Assembly: GCF_000732485.2 (NCBI RefSeq)
Contig: NZ_JAQV02000023.1
Coordinates: forward strand, 1 to 64,000
DNA: 64,000 nucleotides
DNA from: Bacillus sp. SJS
GTDB taxonomy: Bacteria; Bacillota; Bacilli; Bacillales; Bacillaceae
Reading direction: 5' to 3'
A program made the position numbers and the translations under genes. Within the stretch, counting starts at the first letter, position 1, and every line of letters starts with the position of its first letter. Below, in pieces: positions 25,267 to 34,338 of the stretch. The notes under the pieces were generated by a model, which saw only the letters and a program-made list of their open reading frames with translations, made no database searches and was not told the origin of the DNA.

Positions 25267-25863
25267 TCATCGCGGCGAAGAAGCTGACATTCCAAATGGA
25301 TATTCATAATTAATCTCTTCGTCAAATGTAATGTAATCAAGGTAGACCATCAGAAGCAGGAACCGTCTGCCGGTTTGCGGATCACTCAAAATAATATGAT
25401 CGCGGCCTGCGGCTTCAATGGTTCCCTTGAATATCATGGCGTTCCATTCTTTGTTGTTTTCAAACGTCATATAAACAGTGGCTGTCTTTCCGCGGTTCAG
25501 CCGCAGGATGTTTTCGATATAGGATTCTTCAAGCGGAAGCATCCCCGGTATGCTTTGCGAGGGGGAGGACTGGGATTGCATAGGCGGAACCTGAAGGCCC
25601 TGCTGCCCCTGCATGCCTCCCATACCTCCCATACCGCCTTGCCCCTGCTGCTGCCCTTGCTGTCCTTGCATACCGCCCATTCCCGGCTGACCCTGTCCTT
25701 GCTGCATTTGTCCCTGCCCCTGCTGCCCCTGCATCGCATACGGCTGATAGGCACGGTAATCATAGGAACCATCATATCCGGCCTCATAGCCGTATCCGTA
25801 TGCGGGATATGGGTAGGGCTCCTGCTGCTGTCCACTATTCCCTTGCTTTTTATTGAATAACAT
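25267..25863 (-). CDS. gerQ: Spore coat protein GerQ
   Basis: A 198-residue coat protein. The N-terminal two fifths are Tyr/Pro- and then Gln/Gly/Met-rich low complexity (about residues 15-95), and the C-terminal domain (about residues 100-190) holds the conserved SYIENILRLNRGKTATVYM and GRDHIILSDPQTGRRFLLL segments of GerQ. In B. subtilis GerQ is crosslinked into the coat and is needed to locate the cortex hydrolase CwlJ. The ATG follows AAAAGGGGGA. It is downstream of a damaged cwlJ in the same operon, with a sigma-E-like promoter upstream. Confidence 0.93.
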   Translation of the reverse strand: MLFNKKQGNSGQQQEPYPYPAYGYGYEAGYDGSYDYRAYQPYAMQGQQGQGQMQQGQGQPGMGGMQGQQGQQQGQGGMGGMGGMQGQQGLQVPPMQSQSSPSQSIPGMLPLEESYIENILRLNRGKTATVYMTFENNKEWNAMIFKGTIEAAGRDHIILSDPQTGRRFLLLMVYLDYITFDEEINYEYPFGMSASSPR

Positions 25864-25895
25864 TTAAATCCCCCTTTTCAATCATTCTCATCATC

Positions 25896-26305
25896 TTAGC
25901 GCGTCGAATAAACGGAGGCACAGGCTTCCTGGCTGGGTGTGTAAAAGCAATGTGATTTGCAGCGCCCGGAGTTCGCCTGATTGTACCAGGTGCCAGGGCA
26001 GTTACCGCCTGGCCTGAAAAACCAGAGGGAATATTCCCCTGGACGGTAACGGCTGGGCAATGACCTTTTTGGCAAGATCGATTTCACTGGAACGTGCTCT
26101 TTGATAAAAGTAGCCTTTCTGAGTTGCTTCAAACCCGCCTGGCCGCTGAAAAATCATTCTTTCAATGGATGAAATTTTTAAAAATCCAGACAATCGGCCC
26201 TGACCCGGTTTACCCCCGCATTTCCGGCCAGAAGCATTCCTGTCGGGCCGTCTCCTTGACCTTCCGCCGATTCAGTTCTTTGTCGTTGTAAGGAACAACA
26301 GCCAT
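25896..26305 (-). pseudogene. cwlJ: Cell wall hydrolase CwlJ, frameshifted
   Basis: Three minus-strand frames together spell a CwlJ-like SleB-domain protein: MAVVPYNDKEL, then PTGMLLAGNAGVNRVRADC, then MIFQRPGGFEATQKGYFYQR, then SLWFFRPGGNCPGTWYNQ. At least three frame changes are needed: one with loss of some residues after codon 11, one at the TTTTTAAAAATTT run near 26180, and an apparent extra C near 26057. The ATG at 26305 has an AGGGGTGA ribosome site. CwlJ is the coat-localised hydrolase for dipicolinate-triggered germination and usually pairs with GerQ. Either the gene is dead or the sequence has indel errors. Confidence 0.85.
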
Positions 26306-26352
26306 GCCTTCACCCCTAAAAAGAGATTGAAAAAAGACTGAACGCTATTCTC

Positions 26353-26380
26353 ATAGTATGAGAAAAGAAGGGGATTATTC
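26353..26380 (-). promoter_or_regulatory. Sigma-E-like promoter for cwlJ-gerQ
   Basis: On the minus strand GAATAAT (26374-26380) and CATACTAT (26353-26360) are 13 bp apart, a good match to the mother-cell sigma-E consensus. The site lies about 50 bp upstream of the cwlJ start. GerQ is made under sigma-E in B. subtilis. Confidence 0.6.
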
Positions 26381-26441
26381 TTTTTTAAAAAGGCAAAAAT
26401 CGAAAAATGCTTCATAGGCTAGGATTAAGGGGGCGTTGAAA

Positions 26442-27059
26442 ATGATGGGATTTTATAGAACCGGAAATTCGCTGGCCTATAGACAGGTCAGGGCAAATAT
26501 CATTACATTAAGCGAAATTCAGCTGATGGGCTTTGTTTCGGCTGCACCGGTTTTAACCATTACCGGAGATGATGGAACGAGCTTTCGGGCGAGGAGCAGC
26601 GGCAATGGAAGCTATCGGCTGACAGGGGACAGGTTTCTTAAAATCGGAGTCACCTACCGGATTGCGGATTTAAATGTCAGAGCGGCGGTTCCAAAGCTGC
26701 TGGAGGCAAGACAGACTGCAGCGAATCAAATTGAAATGGTATATGACCGCCCATGTGACCTGGCATCTGCTGTAAAGGTGACAAATTACTGGATAAGAGT
26801 CAGTCAAGCACAGCCCACGGGAATCGGGACAGTGGGGATGAATGGCCGTTTGCTTCCATCAAACAGTCTAACCCCGCAAAATTCGGTTATTGCCCCGACG
26901 GATTCAACGAAAATGAGATTTACCATCCTATTTAAACAAAATGCGGTGCCAGGTATTGTCCACGAAGTTCTGCCATGCTTCGTTAATGAGGAGGGACATA
27001 CCGGATACCGCGGGGAGAACTGGGATCAGGATAGCCGCAACCAGTTTACTGCGCGTTAA
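26442..27059 (+). CDS. Unknown protein with an SbsA Ig-like-type segment
   Basis: A 205-residue protein, mostly beta-type, without a signal peptide or membrane segment. The middle segment QIEMVYDRPCDLASAVKVTN and the following NYWIRV look like the Ig-like SbsA domain found in S-layer and surface proteins, and the C-terminus ends in ENWDQDSRNQFTAR. The ATG at 26442 is chosen for its AAGGGGGCG site. It is divergent from the cwlJ-gerQ operon, so a spore-surface role is conceivable, but no function can be assigned. Confidence 0.65.
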   Translation: MMGFYRTGNSLAYRQVRANIITLSEIQLMGFVSAAPVLTITGDDGTSFRARSSGNGSYRLTGDRFLKIGVTYRIADLNVRAAVPKLLEARQTAANQIEMVYDRPCDLASAVKVTNYWIRVSQAQPTGIGTVGMNGRLLPSNSLTPQNSVIAPTDSTKMRFTILFKQNAVPGIVHEVLPCFVNEEGHTGYRGENWDQDSRNQFTAR

Positions 27060-27090
27060 AAAAAGCTCTTTCCGCTGGGAAAGAGCTTTA
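27057..27090. terminator. Bidirectional terminator between the 26442 gene and hemQ
   Basis: A perfect 12-bp stem (AAAGCTCTTTCC with GGAAAGAGCTTT) with a 4-nt loop; the minus strand carries a T-run after it. Confidence 0.9.
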
Positions 27091-27094
27091 CTCA

Positions 27095-27853
27095 TTAAAT
27101 ATGAAAAAAAGATGAAACCTTTTCAGTGGAGAGAATATTCCCTACATAGAAGGATCCGAATTCGCCGTAGCGTGCGCTGACTTCGTCAAAACGCATTTCA
27201 TACACTAATTTTTTGAATTGAAGAACGTCATCTGCAAAAAGCGTAACGCCCCACTCATAATCATCGAAGCCGACTGAGCCGGAGATGATTTGCTTTACTT
27301 TGCCCGCATATTGTCTGCCGATCATGCCGTGGCTTCTCATCAGGCTTTTGCGCTCGTCCATTGGAAGCATGTACCAGTTGTCATTGCCCTGTCTGCGCTT
27401 GTCCATCGGATAGAAGCAAACATGATTTGCTTTCGGAAGCTCCGGATACAATCTTGCCCGGACTTGAGGGTTTTCATAAGGATCGCCATCTCCTGCAAGG
27501 TAATTGCTCAGCTCGACAACGGAAACGTATGAAAAAGCCGGCAGGGTGAATTCAGCGAGACGGGATTTGTTAAACTCCATCTCAATCTCGTTTAATTCCT
27601 CCATCGTAGGTCTTAAAACCATCATCATGAAATCAGCTTTTTGCCCGACAATGCTGTAAAGGGCATGGCTGCCTTTTCCTGCTTTCTCGACGGCGCCCCA
27701 TTTTTCAAGAAGGCCTGTGAATTCGCGGATGACCATTTCGCGTTCATCGCCCGTAAGCATTTTCCATGCTGCCCAATCAAGCGTTCTGAAATCATGGAGA
27801 CTGTACCAGCCATCAAGTGTTTGTGCGGCTTCATTTTTTGGCATTTCGTTCAA
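27095..27853 (-). CDS. hemQ: Coproheme decarboxylase HemQ
   Basis: A 252-residue protein of the chlorite-dismutase-like family that makes haem b from coproheme in Gram-positive bacteria. The conserved [17 protein letters not shown] begins at Tyr148 (the position of the radical-forming Tyr), and His175 in [17 protein letters not shown] fits the proximal haem ligand. Start is TTG at 27853, with AGGAGTG seven bases upstream; the ATG three codons later is too far from it. Corresponds to B. subtilis ywfI, next to pta. Confidence 0.95.
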   Translation of the reverse strand: MNEMPKNEAAQTLDGWYSLHDFRTLDWAAWKMLTGDEREMVIREFTGLLEKWGAVEKAGKGSHALYSIVGQKADFMMMVLRPTMEELNEIEMEFNKSRLAEFTLPAFSYVSVVELSNYLAGDGDPYENPQVRARLYPELPKANHVCFYPMDKRRQGNDNWYMLPMDERKSLMRSHGMIGRQYAGKVKQIISGSVGFDDYEWGVTLFADDVLQFKKLVYEMRFDEVSARYGEFGSFYVGNILSTEKVSSFFHI

Positions 27854-28012
27854 GTCGATCCACTCCTATTCTCACTATGTATTCTAACCTAACTATATCA
27901 TAAATTAACGGTTCGCTCTGTGAATAAAACTTGAAGGAAACAAGGATGATAAAAGAGGGAAAAAAGGTACAGATAAGAAGTCAGTCAGTTTTGAAAATAA
28001 AGAATTATTCAC

Positions 28013-28026
28013 TGATAACGCTGTCA
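28013..28026 (+). promoter_or_regulatory. cre-like site upstream of pta
   Basis: TGATAACGCTGTCA has one mismatch to a strong cre. In B. subtilis pta is activated by CcpA from an upstream cre, so this site, 86 bp before the start codon, is a reasonable counterpart. Confidence 0.5.
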
Positions 28027-28111
28027 TAACTGGAGATGACTTGAATTTCCTGCTGAGTGAAGTATCCTAAACTAGGAAGCATTAGAGGCACTAAATAAGG
28101 AGGGCATTCAT

Positions 28112-29086
28112 TTGTCAGATTTGTTTGCAACGTTAAAAGAAAAAGTTACTGGTAAAGATATAAAAATCGTTCTTCCTGAGGGGACAGACGAGCGTATTCT
28201 TGAGGCAGCATCCCGTCTTGCTGCAGAAGGCGTATTAGAGCCAATCGTCATTGGAAACAAGCAAGAGGTTGAGCAGAAAGCGGCTGACCTGAATGTAAAG
28301 CTTGATGGTGTTGAAATTAAAGACCCGAACAGCTTCGAAGGCTTTGAAGATATGGTTCAGGCATTTGTTGAACGCCGTAAAGGAAAAGCAACGGAAGAGC
28401 AGGCTCGTGAAATTCTGAAAGACGAAAACTACTTCGGCACGATGCTTGTGTATACTGGACAAGCTCACGGCTTGGTGAGCGGAGCGGCACACTCTACAGC
28501 TGATACCGTTCGTCCGGCACTTCAAATCATCAAAACAAAGCAAGGCATGAAAAAAACGTCCGGCGTATTCATCATGGTCCGCGGAGACGAAAAGTACGTA
28601 TTTGCTGACTGTGCCATCAACATTTCTCCAGATGCTCAGGACTTGGCAGAGATTGCAGTTGAAAGTGCCAATACAGCAAGCATGTTTGACATCGAACCGC
28701 GTGTTGCGATGCTGAGCTTCTCAACTAAAGGATCAGCTAAATCACCTGAAACGGAAAAAGTGTCAGAAGCGGTAAACATCGCAAAAGAATTGGCTCCAAA
28801 CCTTGTGCTAGACGGTGAATTCCAATTTGATGCGGCATTCGTTCCATCTGTAGCAGAAAAGAAAGCTCCGGACTCCGTAATCAAAGGCGACGCAAATGTA
28901 TTTGTATTCCCGAGTCTCGAAGCAGGGAACATCGGCTACAAAATCGCACAGCGCTTAGGAAACTTCGAAGCGGTCGGACCGATCCTTCAAGGCCTGAACA
29001 TGCCGGTCAATGACCTTTCCCGCGGCTGCAGTGCAGAGGACGTTTACAAGCTTTCTCTTATAACAGCAGGACAAACGGTACAATAA
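28112..29086 (+). CDS. pta: Phosphate acetyltransferase
   Basis: A 324-residue enzyme that makes acetyl phosphate from acetyl-CoA in overflow metabolism. The start LFATLKEKVTGKDIKIVLPEGTDERILEAA is not needed in full: key parts are IVLPEGTDERIL near residue 20, TADTVRPALQII near 129, and the C-terminal GCSAEDVYKLSLITAGQ. It is the short, single-domain form as in B. subtilis. The start codon is TTG behind AAGGAGGG. Confidence 0.96.
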   Translation: MSDLFATLKEKVTGKDIKIVLPEGTDERILEAASRLAAEGVLEPIVIGNKQEVEQKAADLNVKLDGVEIKDPNSFEGFEDMVQAFVERRKGKATEEQAREILKDENYFGTMLVYTGQAHGLVSGAAHSTADTVRPALQIIKTKQGMKKTSGVFIMVRGDEKYVFADCAINISPDAQDLAEIAVESANTASMFDIEPRVAMLSFSTKGSAKSPETEKVSEAVNIAKELAPNLVLDGEFQFDAAFVPSVAEKKAPDSVIKGDANVFVFPSLEAGNIGYKIAQRLGNFEAVGPILQGLNMPVNDLSRGCSAEDVYKLSLITAGQTVQ

Positions 29087-29097
29087 ATTTTGATAGG

Positions 29098-29145
29098 GAG
29101 CTGGACTGAGAGGATGAAAATCCTTTTGGTGCCGGCTCTTTTTTT
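29098..29145 (+). terminator. Terminator after pta
   Basis: GAGCTGG pairs with CCGGCTC, with an inner AGGAT/ATCCT helix, followed by seven T residues. Confidence 0.75.
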
Positions 29146-29164
29146 ATGAAGAGGTGTCCAAGAG

Positions 29165-29417
29165 GGGGCAGTCCCGTCATGCTTCACCGCATTAGGGGAC
29201 AGAGACCGCACAGCTCAAGCCCTTATGTATCAACGGTTTGCAGAGGTGGTGCCGGAGCTTTAATACGGTAAAATTGCAGGGGACTGGCACGGTGCCAGTC
29301 CCGTCATGCTTCACCGTAACGGGGGACAGAGACCGCACAGTGCAAGCCCTTAAGTATCAATGGTTTGAAGATGCGGTGCCGGAGCTTTAATACGGTAAAA
29401 TTGCAGGGGACTGGCCC
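29165..29417 (+). repeat. 126-bp TIR element, tandem dimer with variant ends (locus D)
   Basis: Two direct copies of 126 bp (29165-29290 and 29292-29417) are separated by one G. The ends are GTGCCAGTCCC and GGGGACTGGCAC rather than TGCACTGACCCCC, but the internal TTCACCG...GGGGACAGAG and GGTGCCGGAGCTTTA blocks match locus C. The outer end of copy 1 is partly decayed. Related scraps (CCAGTCCCCACCGCA) continue to about 29520. The gap 29146-29588 holds no gene. Confidence 0.88.
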
Positions 29418-29594
29418 CTCCACCCCCCGCTGCCCTGCCCCGCCACCGCAGATGGAAACGCTAACCACAAGAGAGCCAGTCCCCACCGCAGTTCTCCCCT
29501 AACCACAGAAGTGCCACTCCCTTTTTCTCCGCCGAATAGTTCATGCTATAATAGAAACACTGCAGAACGATCGGATAGAAAGGATCACATGACC

Positions 29595-30437
29595 ATGACA
29601 GAAAAGTCTTTAAACCTATTAATGCAGCCTGAATGGAGAATACTGGATCAGTCCAGTCTTGGACCCCAATTTGACGCAAAGCAGTCATTTGCTTACGATG
29701 ATACTCTTTGCACGTCAGCGGGATCCTTGGCGTCCCCTGCGACGGCCAGGACGTGGGTTCATCACGACACGATCGTTTTAGGAATACAGGATTCCCGGCT
29801 GCCCTCTATTGATGAAGGAATAGAGTATTTAACCTCTCGAGGGTACCGGACAGTTGTCAGGAATTCGGGCGGGCTCGCGGTTGTACTGGATGAAGGGGTG
29901 CTGAACATCTCTCTTATTTTTCCTGAAACAGATAAAGGAATTGATATAAACAGAGGATATGACGCTATGTGGGAGCTGATCAAGATGATGTTCCCCGGCC
30001 ATGCAGCTGGCATAGAAGCAAGAGAAATCACGGGTTCCTATTGCCCTGGCAGCTATGATTTAAGTATTGGCGGCAAAAAATTCGCTGGAATTTCGCAAAG
30101 GCGCCTTCGAAACGGGGTCGCTGTGCAAATTTATCTTTGTGTAACAGGCAGCGGATCGGACCGTGCGGAGATCATCCGGAATTTTTACGAAAAGAGTCTG
30201 AAGGGAACGGCGACAAAGTTTGAGTATCCGGTCATTGTTCCGGAAGTAATGGCTTCCTTAAGCGAGCTTTTCGGATTGGAAATGAGCATTCAGGATGTGA
30301 TGCTCAAACTTCTTACTTCCTTAAAAAACCTCAGCGGACGGATTTTTTCGTCCTCTCTTTCTATGGAAGAACAGCTGATTTTCGAAAAGAACTTGACCCG
30401 GATGATCGAAAGAAACAAAAAAATAGGGATTTCCTAA
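29595..30437 (+). CDS. lipL: Octanoyl-[GcvH]:protein N-octanoyltransferase LipL
   Basis: A 280-residue BPL/LplA/LipB-fold enzyme that moves octanoyl groups from GcvH to E2 subunits in lipoate synthesis. Cys150 in [12 protein letters not shown] is at the active-site position known for B. subtilis LipL, and [20 protein letters not shown] is the lipoate-binding segment. The ATG at 29595 is preferred because AAAGGATC lies eight bases upstream; another ATG two codons earlier is possible. Position (ywfL, between pta and rsfA) agrees. Confidence 0.93.
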   Translation: MTEKSLNLLMQPEWRILDQSSLGPQFDAKQSFAYDDTLCTSAGSLASPATARTWVHHDTIVLGIQDSRLPSIDEGIEYLTSRGYRTVVRNSGGLAVVLDEGVLNISLIFPETDKGIDINRGYDAMWELIKMMFPGHAAGIEAREITGSYCPGSYDLSIGGKKFAGISQRRLRNGVAVQIYLCVTGSGSDRAEIIRNFYEKSLKGTATKFEYPVIVPEVMASLSELFGLEMSIQDVMLKLLTSLKNLSGRIFSSSLSMEEQLIFEKNLTRMIERNKKIGIS

Positions 30438-30468
30438 AAAGAGACGCCCCCGAAACGGGAGCGTCTTC
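30436..30468. terminator. Terminator shared by lipL and rsfA
   Basis: A stem AGACGC/GCGTCT extended by CCCG/CGGG; the T-run is better on the minus strand (CTTTTTA). Confidence 0.8.
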
Positions 30469-30497
30469 TATATTTAATAGGGGGAGGGGGCAAAGAG

Positions 30498-31268
30498 TTA
30501 TTCGGCTACTTTTTCAAGGTTTCCATTCCGGTCCATTTTGAACTTTGGAGCAGACCGGTCTTCCTCTTCAAACAGAGTCAGTTTTCTTGCGCGATTCATG
30601 ATTTTCATCAATGTTTCATAGTCTTCCTGAATCGTATCGGAATCTTCTTCCATTTTAGCAATTCTGATTTCCAGTTCTTCATTACGACTTGCGAGCTCAT
30701 CCAGTTCACGCTTTAAGCGGATGTTTTCCTGCTTAAGCGCAGTACTGTGGTTCGCCCGGCTTTCGTATGTTTCAAGAAACGAAATGACTTGATCCATCGT
30801 AATGGCTCCTGATGATACAGGTATACTAGCAGGCTGTTTAAGGGTTGTATAGGAAACCCCATTCAATTCCTCGTAGTCCAGCTCTTCATCCTGCACAGGT
30901 GCTGTATAGGATGAAATAGCAGGTTCATAGGTTTGCTCCTCTGCGAACTCCTCTTTATATACGGGCTTAACCGATGCGGATGGTGCCTCAGGGGGTGCGT
31001 AGAGCAGCTTTTTCTTAGCCGGCTGGCCTTTTCCAAGTGCTCTCATTTTTTGTTTCCGCTGTTTTTTTGCAAGCTGCAGCGCTTTCTCATATTGATGGCG
31101 CACGACTGCGTTCCAGCGGAATCCGCATGCGGCGGATGTACGGTTTAATTTATCTCCAACTTCTTCAAATGCATTCAGCTGCGTACTTCCTTCACGTACA
31201 TGACGCAGAACGGTTTCGGCAAGCAGCAGGTCATTTTCTTCAGACCAGGCATCCTGTCTCTGTTTCAT
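30498..31268 (-). CDS. rsfA: RsfA family prespore transcriptional regulator
   Basis: A 256-residue protein with an N-terminal Myb/SANT-like DNA-binding domain ([20 protein letters not shown], then [21 protein letters not shown]) and a C-terminal coiled coil (about residues 175-225). It matches B. subtilis RsfA (YwfN), which tunes sigma-F-dependent genes in the forespore. The ATG at 31268 is chosen because the domain starts there with a GGGAG site upstream; the frame extends to 31622 without support. Confidence 0.9.
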   Translation of the reverse strand: MKQRQDAWSEENDLLLAETVLRHVREGSTQLNAFEEVGDKLNRTSAACGFRWNAVVRHQYEKALQLAKKQRKQKMRALGKGQPAKKKLLYAPPEAPSASVKPVYKEEFAEEQTYEPAISSYTAPVQDEELDYEELNGVSYTTLKQPASIPVSSGAITMDQVISFLETYESRANHSTALKQENIRLKRELDELASRNEELEIRIAKMEEDSDTIQEDYETLMKIMNRARKLTLFEEEDRSAPKFKMDRNGNLEKVAE

Positions 31269-31511
31269 GATCTCAACTCCCATTAACTGTAATGTTTTCC
31301 TGCTAACAGAATGGCCGGATTTAAAATCTTTTATACATATTTTTGAAAGGATAATAGAAAAATTATGAAAGTTTCGGAAGATGATTGAATTCTTTATGAG
31401 CTTGCAAGCGGTGAATAATCGGGGTAAAATAGCCCTTAGTGTTTTAAAAAGACAATGAGGGCTCTGGCTCTTACTATAGAAATTTTCATGAAAGAAAGGA
31501 AATGGGGATTC

Positions 31512-31736
31512 ATGGCGAATGAATTTCGTATTTGCGACGATTGCCAGGCAACCAACATTAAAACCCTCGTCCCCCGCTTGAAAAAAGCGGACCCTGAAGC
31601 AGCCATTGATATCGGCTGCCAATCATACTGCGGACCAGGCAGAAAAAAATCGTTTGCATTCGTAAATAACCGTCCGATTGCAGCCTTGAGCGAGGATGAA
31701 CTGCTGGATAAAATTGAAAAAAAACTGAACAAATAA
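31512..31736 (+). CDS. DUF1450 family protein (YuzB-like)
   Basis: A 74-residue protein with the paired cysteines CDDCQATN near residues 8-11 and [20 protein letters not shown] near 35-54, the pattern of the DUF1450/YuzB family, possibly a small metal-binding protein. The ATG at 31512 follows GGGG. It has its own terminator. Function is unknown. Confidence 0.85.
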   Translation: MANEFRICDDCQATNIKTLVPRLKKADPEAAIDIGCQSYCGPGRKKSFAFVNNRPIAALSEDELLDKIEKKLNK

Positions 31737-31773
31737 ATCGCCGGGCATTGTTTTGCCTTGGTGATTTTTTTCT
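31735..31773 (+). terminator. Terminator after the DUF1450 gene
   Basis: AAATCGCC pairs with GGTGATTT (one G-U), with an inner GGCA/TGCC helix, followed by a T-run. Confidence 0.8.
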
Positions 31774-31931
31774 TTTAATGATTCCGATTATTCATCCGCT
31801 AAATAGGGCAATACATGACTATGCCCTCTATTCAGCATCCTGCATTTATTTCAGAATATAGGAATTTTTTCATTCAGCTACACCGGGAAAACAGCTATAA
31901 TGGATACAAGTAAAACGGAAGAGGGAAAAGA

Positions 31932-33239
31932 ATGGCAAATCGCAACGGTAAATTGTCCGAAGAAAAGGTATTTAAAGACCCGGTTCACCGTTATATTCAT
32001 GTCCGGGACAAGCTGATTTGGGATCTGATCGGTACGCCTGAATTTCAGCGTCTGCGGAGAGTCCGCCAGCTTGGCACAACCTATCTTACTTTTCACGGGG
32101 CCGAGCACAGCCGGCTGAATCATTCTCTGGGAGTATACGAGATTGTACGGAGGATCGTTGATGACGTCTTCAAGGGAAGACCAGAATGGAATGAGGAAGA
32201 ACGCCTTGTCAGTCTTTGTGCGGCTCTGCTGCATGACCTGGGCCACGGGCCGTTTTCCCATTCCTTCGAGAAGGTTTTCCATATGGATCATGAAGATTTT
32301 ACCCGCAGAATCATTCTTGAAGATACCGAGGTCAATCGGGTACTGAAAACGGAAGGCAGAGACTTTCCGAAAAAAGTGGCAGAAGTCATCGCTAAAACCT
32401 ACTCCAATAAACAAGTGGTTTCCTTAATTTCAAGCCAGATTGATGCCGACCGCATGGATTACCTGCAGCGTGATGCCTACTACACGGGAGTGAGCTACGG
32501 CCATTTTGATATGGAACGGATTCTTCGCGTCATGAGGCCAAGAGAGGATCAGGTTGTCATTAAATACAGCGGAATGCATGCTGTAGAAGATTACATCATG
32601 AGCCGATATCAAATGTATTGGCAAGTTTATTTCCATCCTGTAACAAGAAGTGCGGAAGTCATATTAACGAAAATCCTTCACCGTGCGAAGCAGCTTCATA
32701 AAGAGTACTATTCCTTTAAACAGGAGCCGGTTCACTTCTACTCTTTATTTGAAGACGAAGTAACATTGAAGGATTATTTGAAGCTGGACGAATCTGTCAT
32801 TCTCTTTTATTTTCAGGCTTGGGAAGAGGAGCAGGATGAAATTCTCTCCGACCTGTGCCGCCGGTTTTTAAACCGCAATCTATTTAAATATGTTGAATTC
32901 AACCCGTCTAATGAACAGATGATGAAGCTGATGGAGCTGAAAGCCCTGTTTAAGAAAGCGGGAATCGACCCTGAATATTATCTTGTCCTGGATTCCTCAT
33001 CCGATCTGCCATACGATTTTTACCGTCCTGGAGAAGAGGAAGAACGCCTTCCGATCCATCTCCTTATGCCAAGCGGTGAAGTCAGGGAACTGTCCAGACA
33101 ATCAGAAATCGTAGACGCCATTTCCGGAAAAAGAAGAACGGACCACAAATTGTATTTTCCGCGTGACCTCATAGAAGATTTATCAACAAAGCGAACGGCA
33201 AAGAAAAAGATTATGGAACTGCTCAATCTGAATAGATAG
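31932..33239 (+). CDS. ywfO: HD-domain phosphohydrolase YwfO
   Basis: A 435-residue protein with an N-terminal HD domain: RVRQLGTTYLTFHGAEHSR carries the first His, LCAALLHDLGHGPFSH the HD pair near residue 98, and SSQIDADRMDYLQRDAYYTG the last Asp. Homologues in this branch (related to dGTPase/SAMHD1) hydrolyse dNTPs. GAGGGAAAAG lies before the ATG. It is followed 32 bp later by ywgA, as in B. subtilis. Confidence 0.9.
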   Translation: MANRNGKLSEEKVFKDPVHRYIHVRDKLIWDLIGTPEFQRLRRVRQLGTTYLTFHGAEHSRLNHSLGVYEIVRRIVDDVFKGRPEWNEEERLVSLCAALLHDLGHGPFSHSFEKVFHMDHEDFTRRIILEDTEVNRVLKTEGRDFPKKVAEVIAKTYSNKQVVSLISSQIDADRMDYLQRDAYYTGVSYGHFDMERILRVMRPREDQVVIKYSGMHAVEDYIMSRYQMYWQVYFHPVTRSAEVILTKILHRAKQLHKEYYSFKQEPVHFYSLFEDEVTLKDYLKLDESVILFYFQAWEEEQDEILSDLCRRFLNRNLFKYVEFNPSNEQMMKLMELKALFKKAGIDPEYYLVLDSSSDLPYDFYRPGEEEERLPIHLLMPSGEVRELSRQSEIVDAISGKRRTDHKLYFPRDLIEDLSTKRTAKKKIMELLNLNR

Positions 33240-33271
33240 AGAGAAAAACGGAGTTAGGAGATGACGGGGAA

Positions 33272-33778
33272 TTGCTTAACGAACACGCAAAAGTCTTGAA
33301 GGTGTTTTCGTCGGCCGGAGAAGTCATTGGACGGAAGAAACTTCAAAAAATGATCTACATCGCGAAGAAAATCGATTATCCATTTTATGAAAAATACGAT
33401 TTTCACTTTTACGGACCATACTCAGAGGAACTGACCCTTCGGATTGAAGAACTGTGCAACCTTGGATTTGTAGACGAAGTTCGGGAAAAGAAAGGCGGAT
33501 ATTATCAATACCGCTACAATTTAACCGAATCCGGAGAGGAATTTCTGGCAAACCATGACCTTAATATCCCGCCGCTGGACGTCTGCATGACCGACTTGAA
33601 CGGACAATCCGCCAGGTTCCTTGAACTCGTATCCACCGTCCTGTATTTTGACAGCCTCGAGCGGGAAGAGGTAAAGGAGAAGGTGTTTACCCTCAAAAGC
33701 AAACAGAAGTACACAGAAGAAGAAGTCGATGAAGCATACACCTATGTGGAAGCGCTGAAAGAGAAAACAAAGCATTAA
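33272..33778 (+). CDS. ywgA: YwgA family protein
   Basis: A 168-residue protein with a winged-helix-like N-terminal part (GRKKLQKMIYIAKKIDYPFY, then FHFYGPYSEELTLRIEEL). It matches B. subtilis YwgA by sequence style and position after ywfO. The start is TTG at 33272; an AGGAG lies 12 bases upstream, rather far, but the MLNEHAKVL start agrees with the family. Function is unknown. Confidence 0.85.
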   Translation: MLNEHAKVLKVFSSAGEVIGRKKLQKMIYIAKKIDYPFYEKYDFHFYGPYSEELTLRIEELCNLGFVDEVREKKGGYYQYRYNLTESGEEFLANHDLNIPPLDVCMTDLNGQSARFLELVSTVLYFDSLEREEVKEKVFTLKSKQKYTEEEVDEAYTYVEALKEKTKH

Positions 33779-33785
33779 GGTAGAT

Positions 33786-33820
33786 GGGGCCGATCCAGTG
33801 GATTGGCCTCGTTTTTTTTT
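33786..33820 (+). terminator. Terminator after ywgA
   Basis: GGGGCCGATCC pairs with GGATTGGCCTC (G-U pairs included), followed after a G by nine or more T residues. Confidence 0.9.
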
Positions 33821-33863
33821 GCTGTGATTTCGATGTGCATTGTCCTTTGCACTTTGCACTCTT

Positions 33864-34118
33864 TGCACTGACCCCCGTTGAATCACCGCACTGGGGGCCA
33901 GAGCAAGAAATCAGCCAGTCTGCGCCAGATCGGCGATAGCAGAGTGAGGGGACGGAGGTTTAGTGCTTTAGCAGAGCGGGGGTCAGTGCACTGCACTGAC
34001 CCCCGTCGAATCACCGCAGCAGGGGCCAGAGCAAAAAATCAGCCAGCCTGCTACACATCGGCGTTCGAAGGGTGAGGGGACGGAGGTTTAGTGCTTTAGC
34101 AGAGTGGGGGTCAGTGCA
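33864..34118 (+). repeat. 127-bp TIR element, tandem dimer (locus B)
   Basis: Two direct copies of exactly 127 bp (33864-33990 and 33992-34118) are separated by one C. Ends are TGCACTGACCCCCG and CGGGGGTCAGTGCA (copy 2 has GTGGGGGTCAGTGCA). Internal blocks ATCACCGCA, GGGGACGGAG and TTTAGTGCTTTAGCAGAG are shared with locus C while the middle 50 bp differ. CTTTGCA heptamers lie directly before it. Confidence 0.92.
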
Positions 34119-34160
34119 AAAACCATACTCGCACTCTGTAAATCTCCTAACCGTCACACG

Positions 34161-34338
34161 GTGCCAGTCCCCACATTCATCACCGCAGCAGGGGACAGAG
34201 GCCATACTCTTTGAAGCCTTGCCCAGCAAGGGTTTAAAAAGCGGGTGCCGGAGCTTTCGTTCACTAATGAAGCGCGGGTCAGGAACCCGCGCCGGTTATT
34301 ATCTGCAAACCGAATAGCAAAGCAAGAGTCAGTGCAAA
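34161..34338 (+). repeat. Decayed single copy of the TIR element plus an end remnant
   Basis: GTGCCAGTCCCC at 34161 opens a degenerate unit with ATCACCGCA, GGGGACAGAGG and GGTGCCGGAGCTTT blocks in the right order; it fades around 34286 in GCGCGGGTCAGGA. A separate GAGTCAGTGCA end remnant at about 34328-34338 overlaps the last codons of the acetyltransferase gene. Confidence 0.7.

Noticed and set aside
33878-34118. Open frames inside the 127-bp element dimers giving similar peptides (also at 43469-43774)
   Set aside because: The peptides are similar only because the DNA is repeated; a 128-bp period breaks the frame between copies, and there are no ribosome sites.
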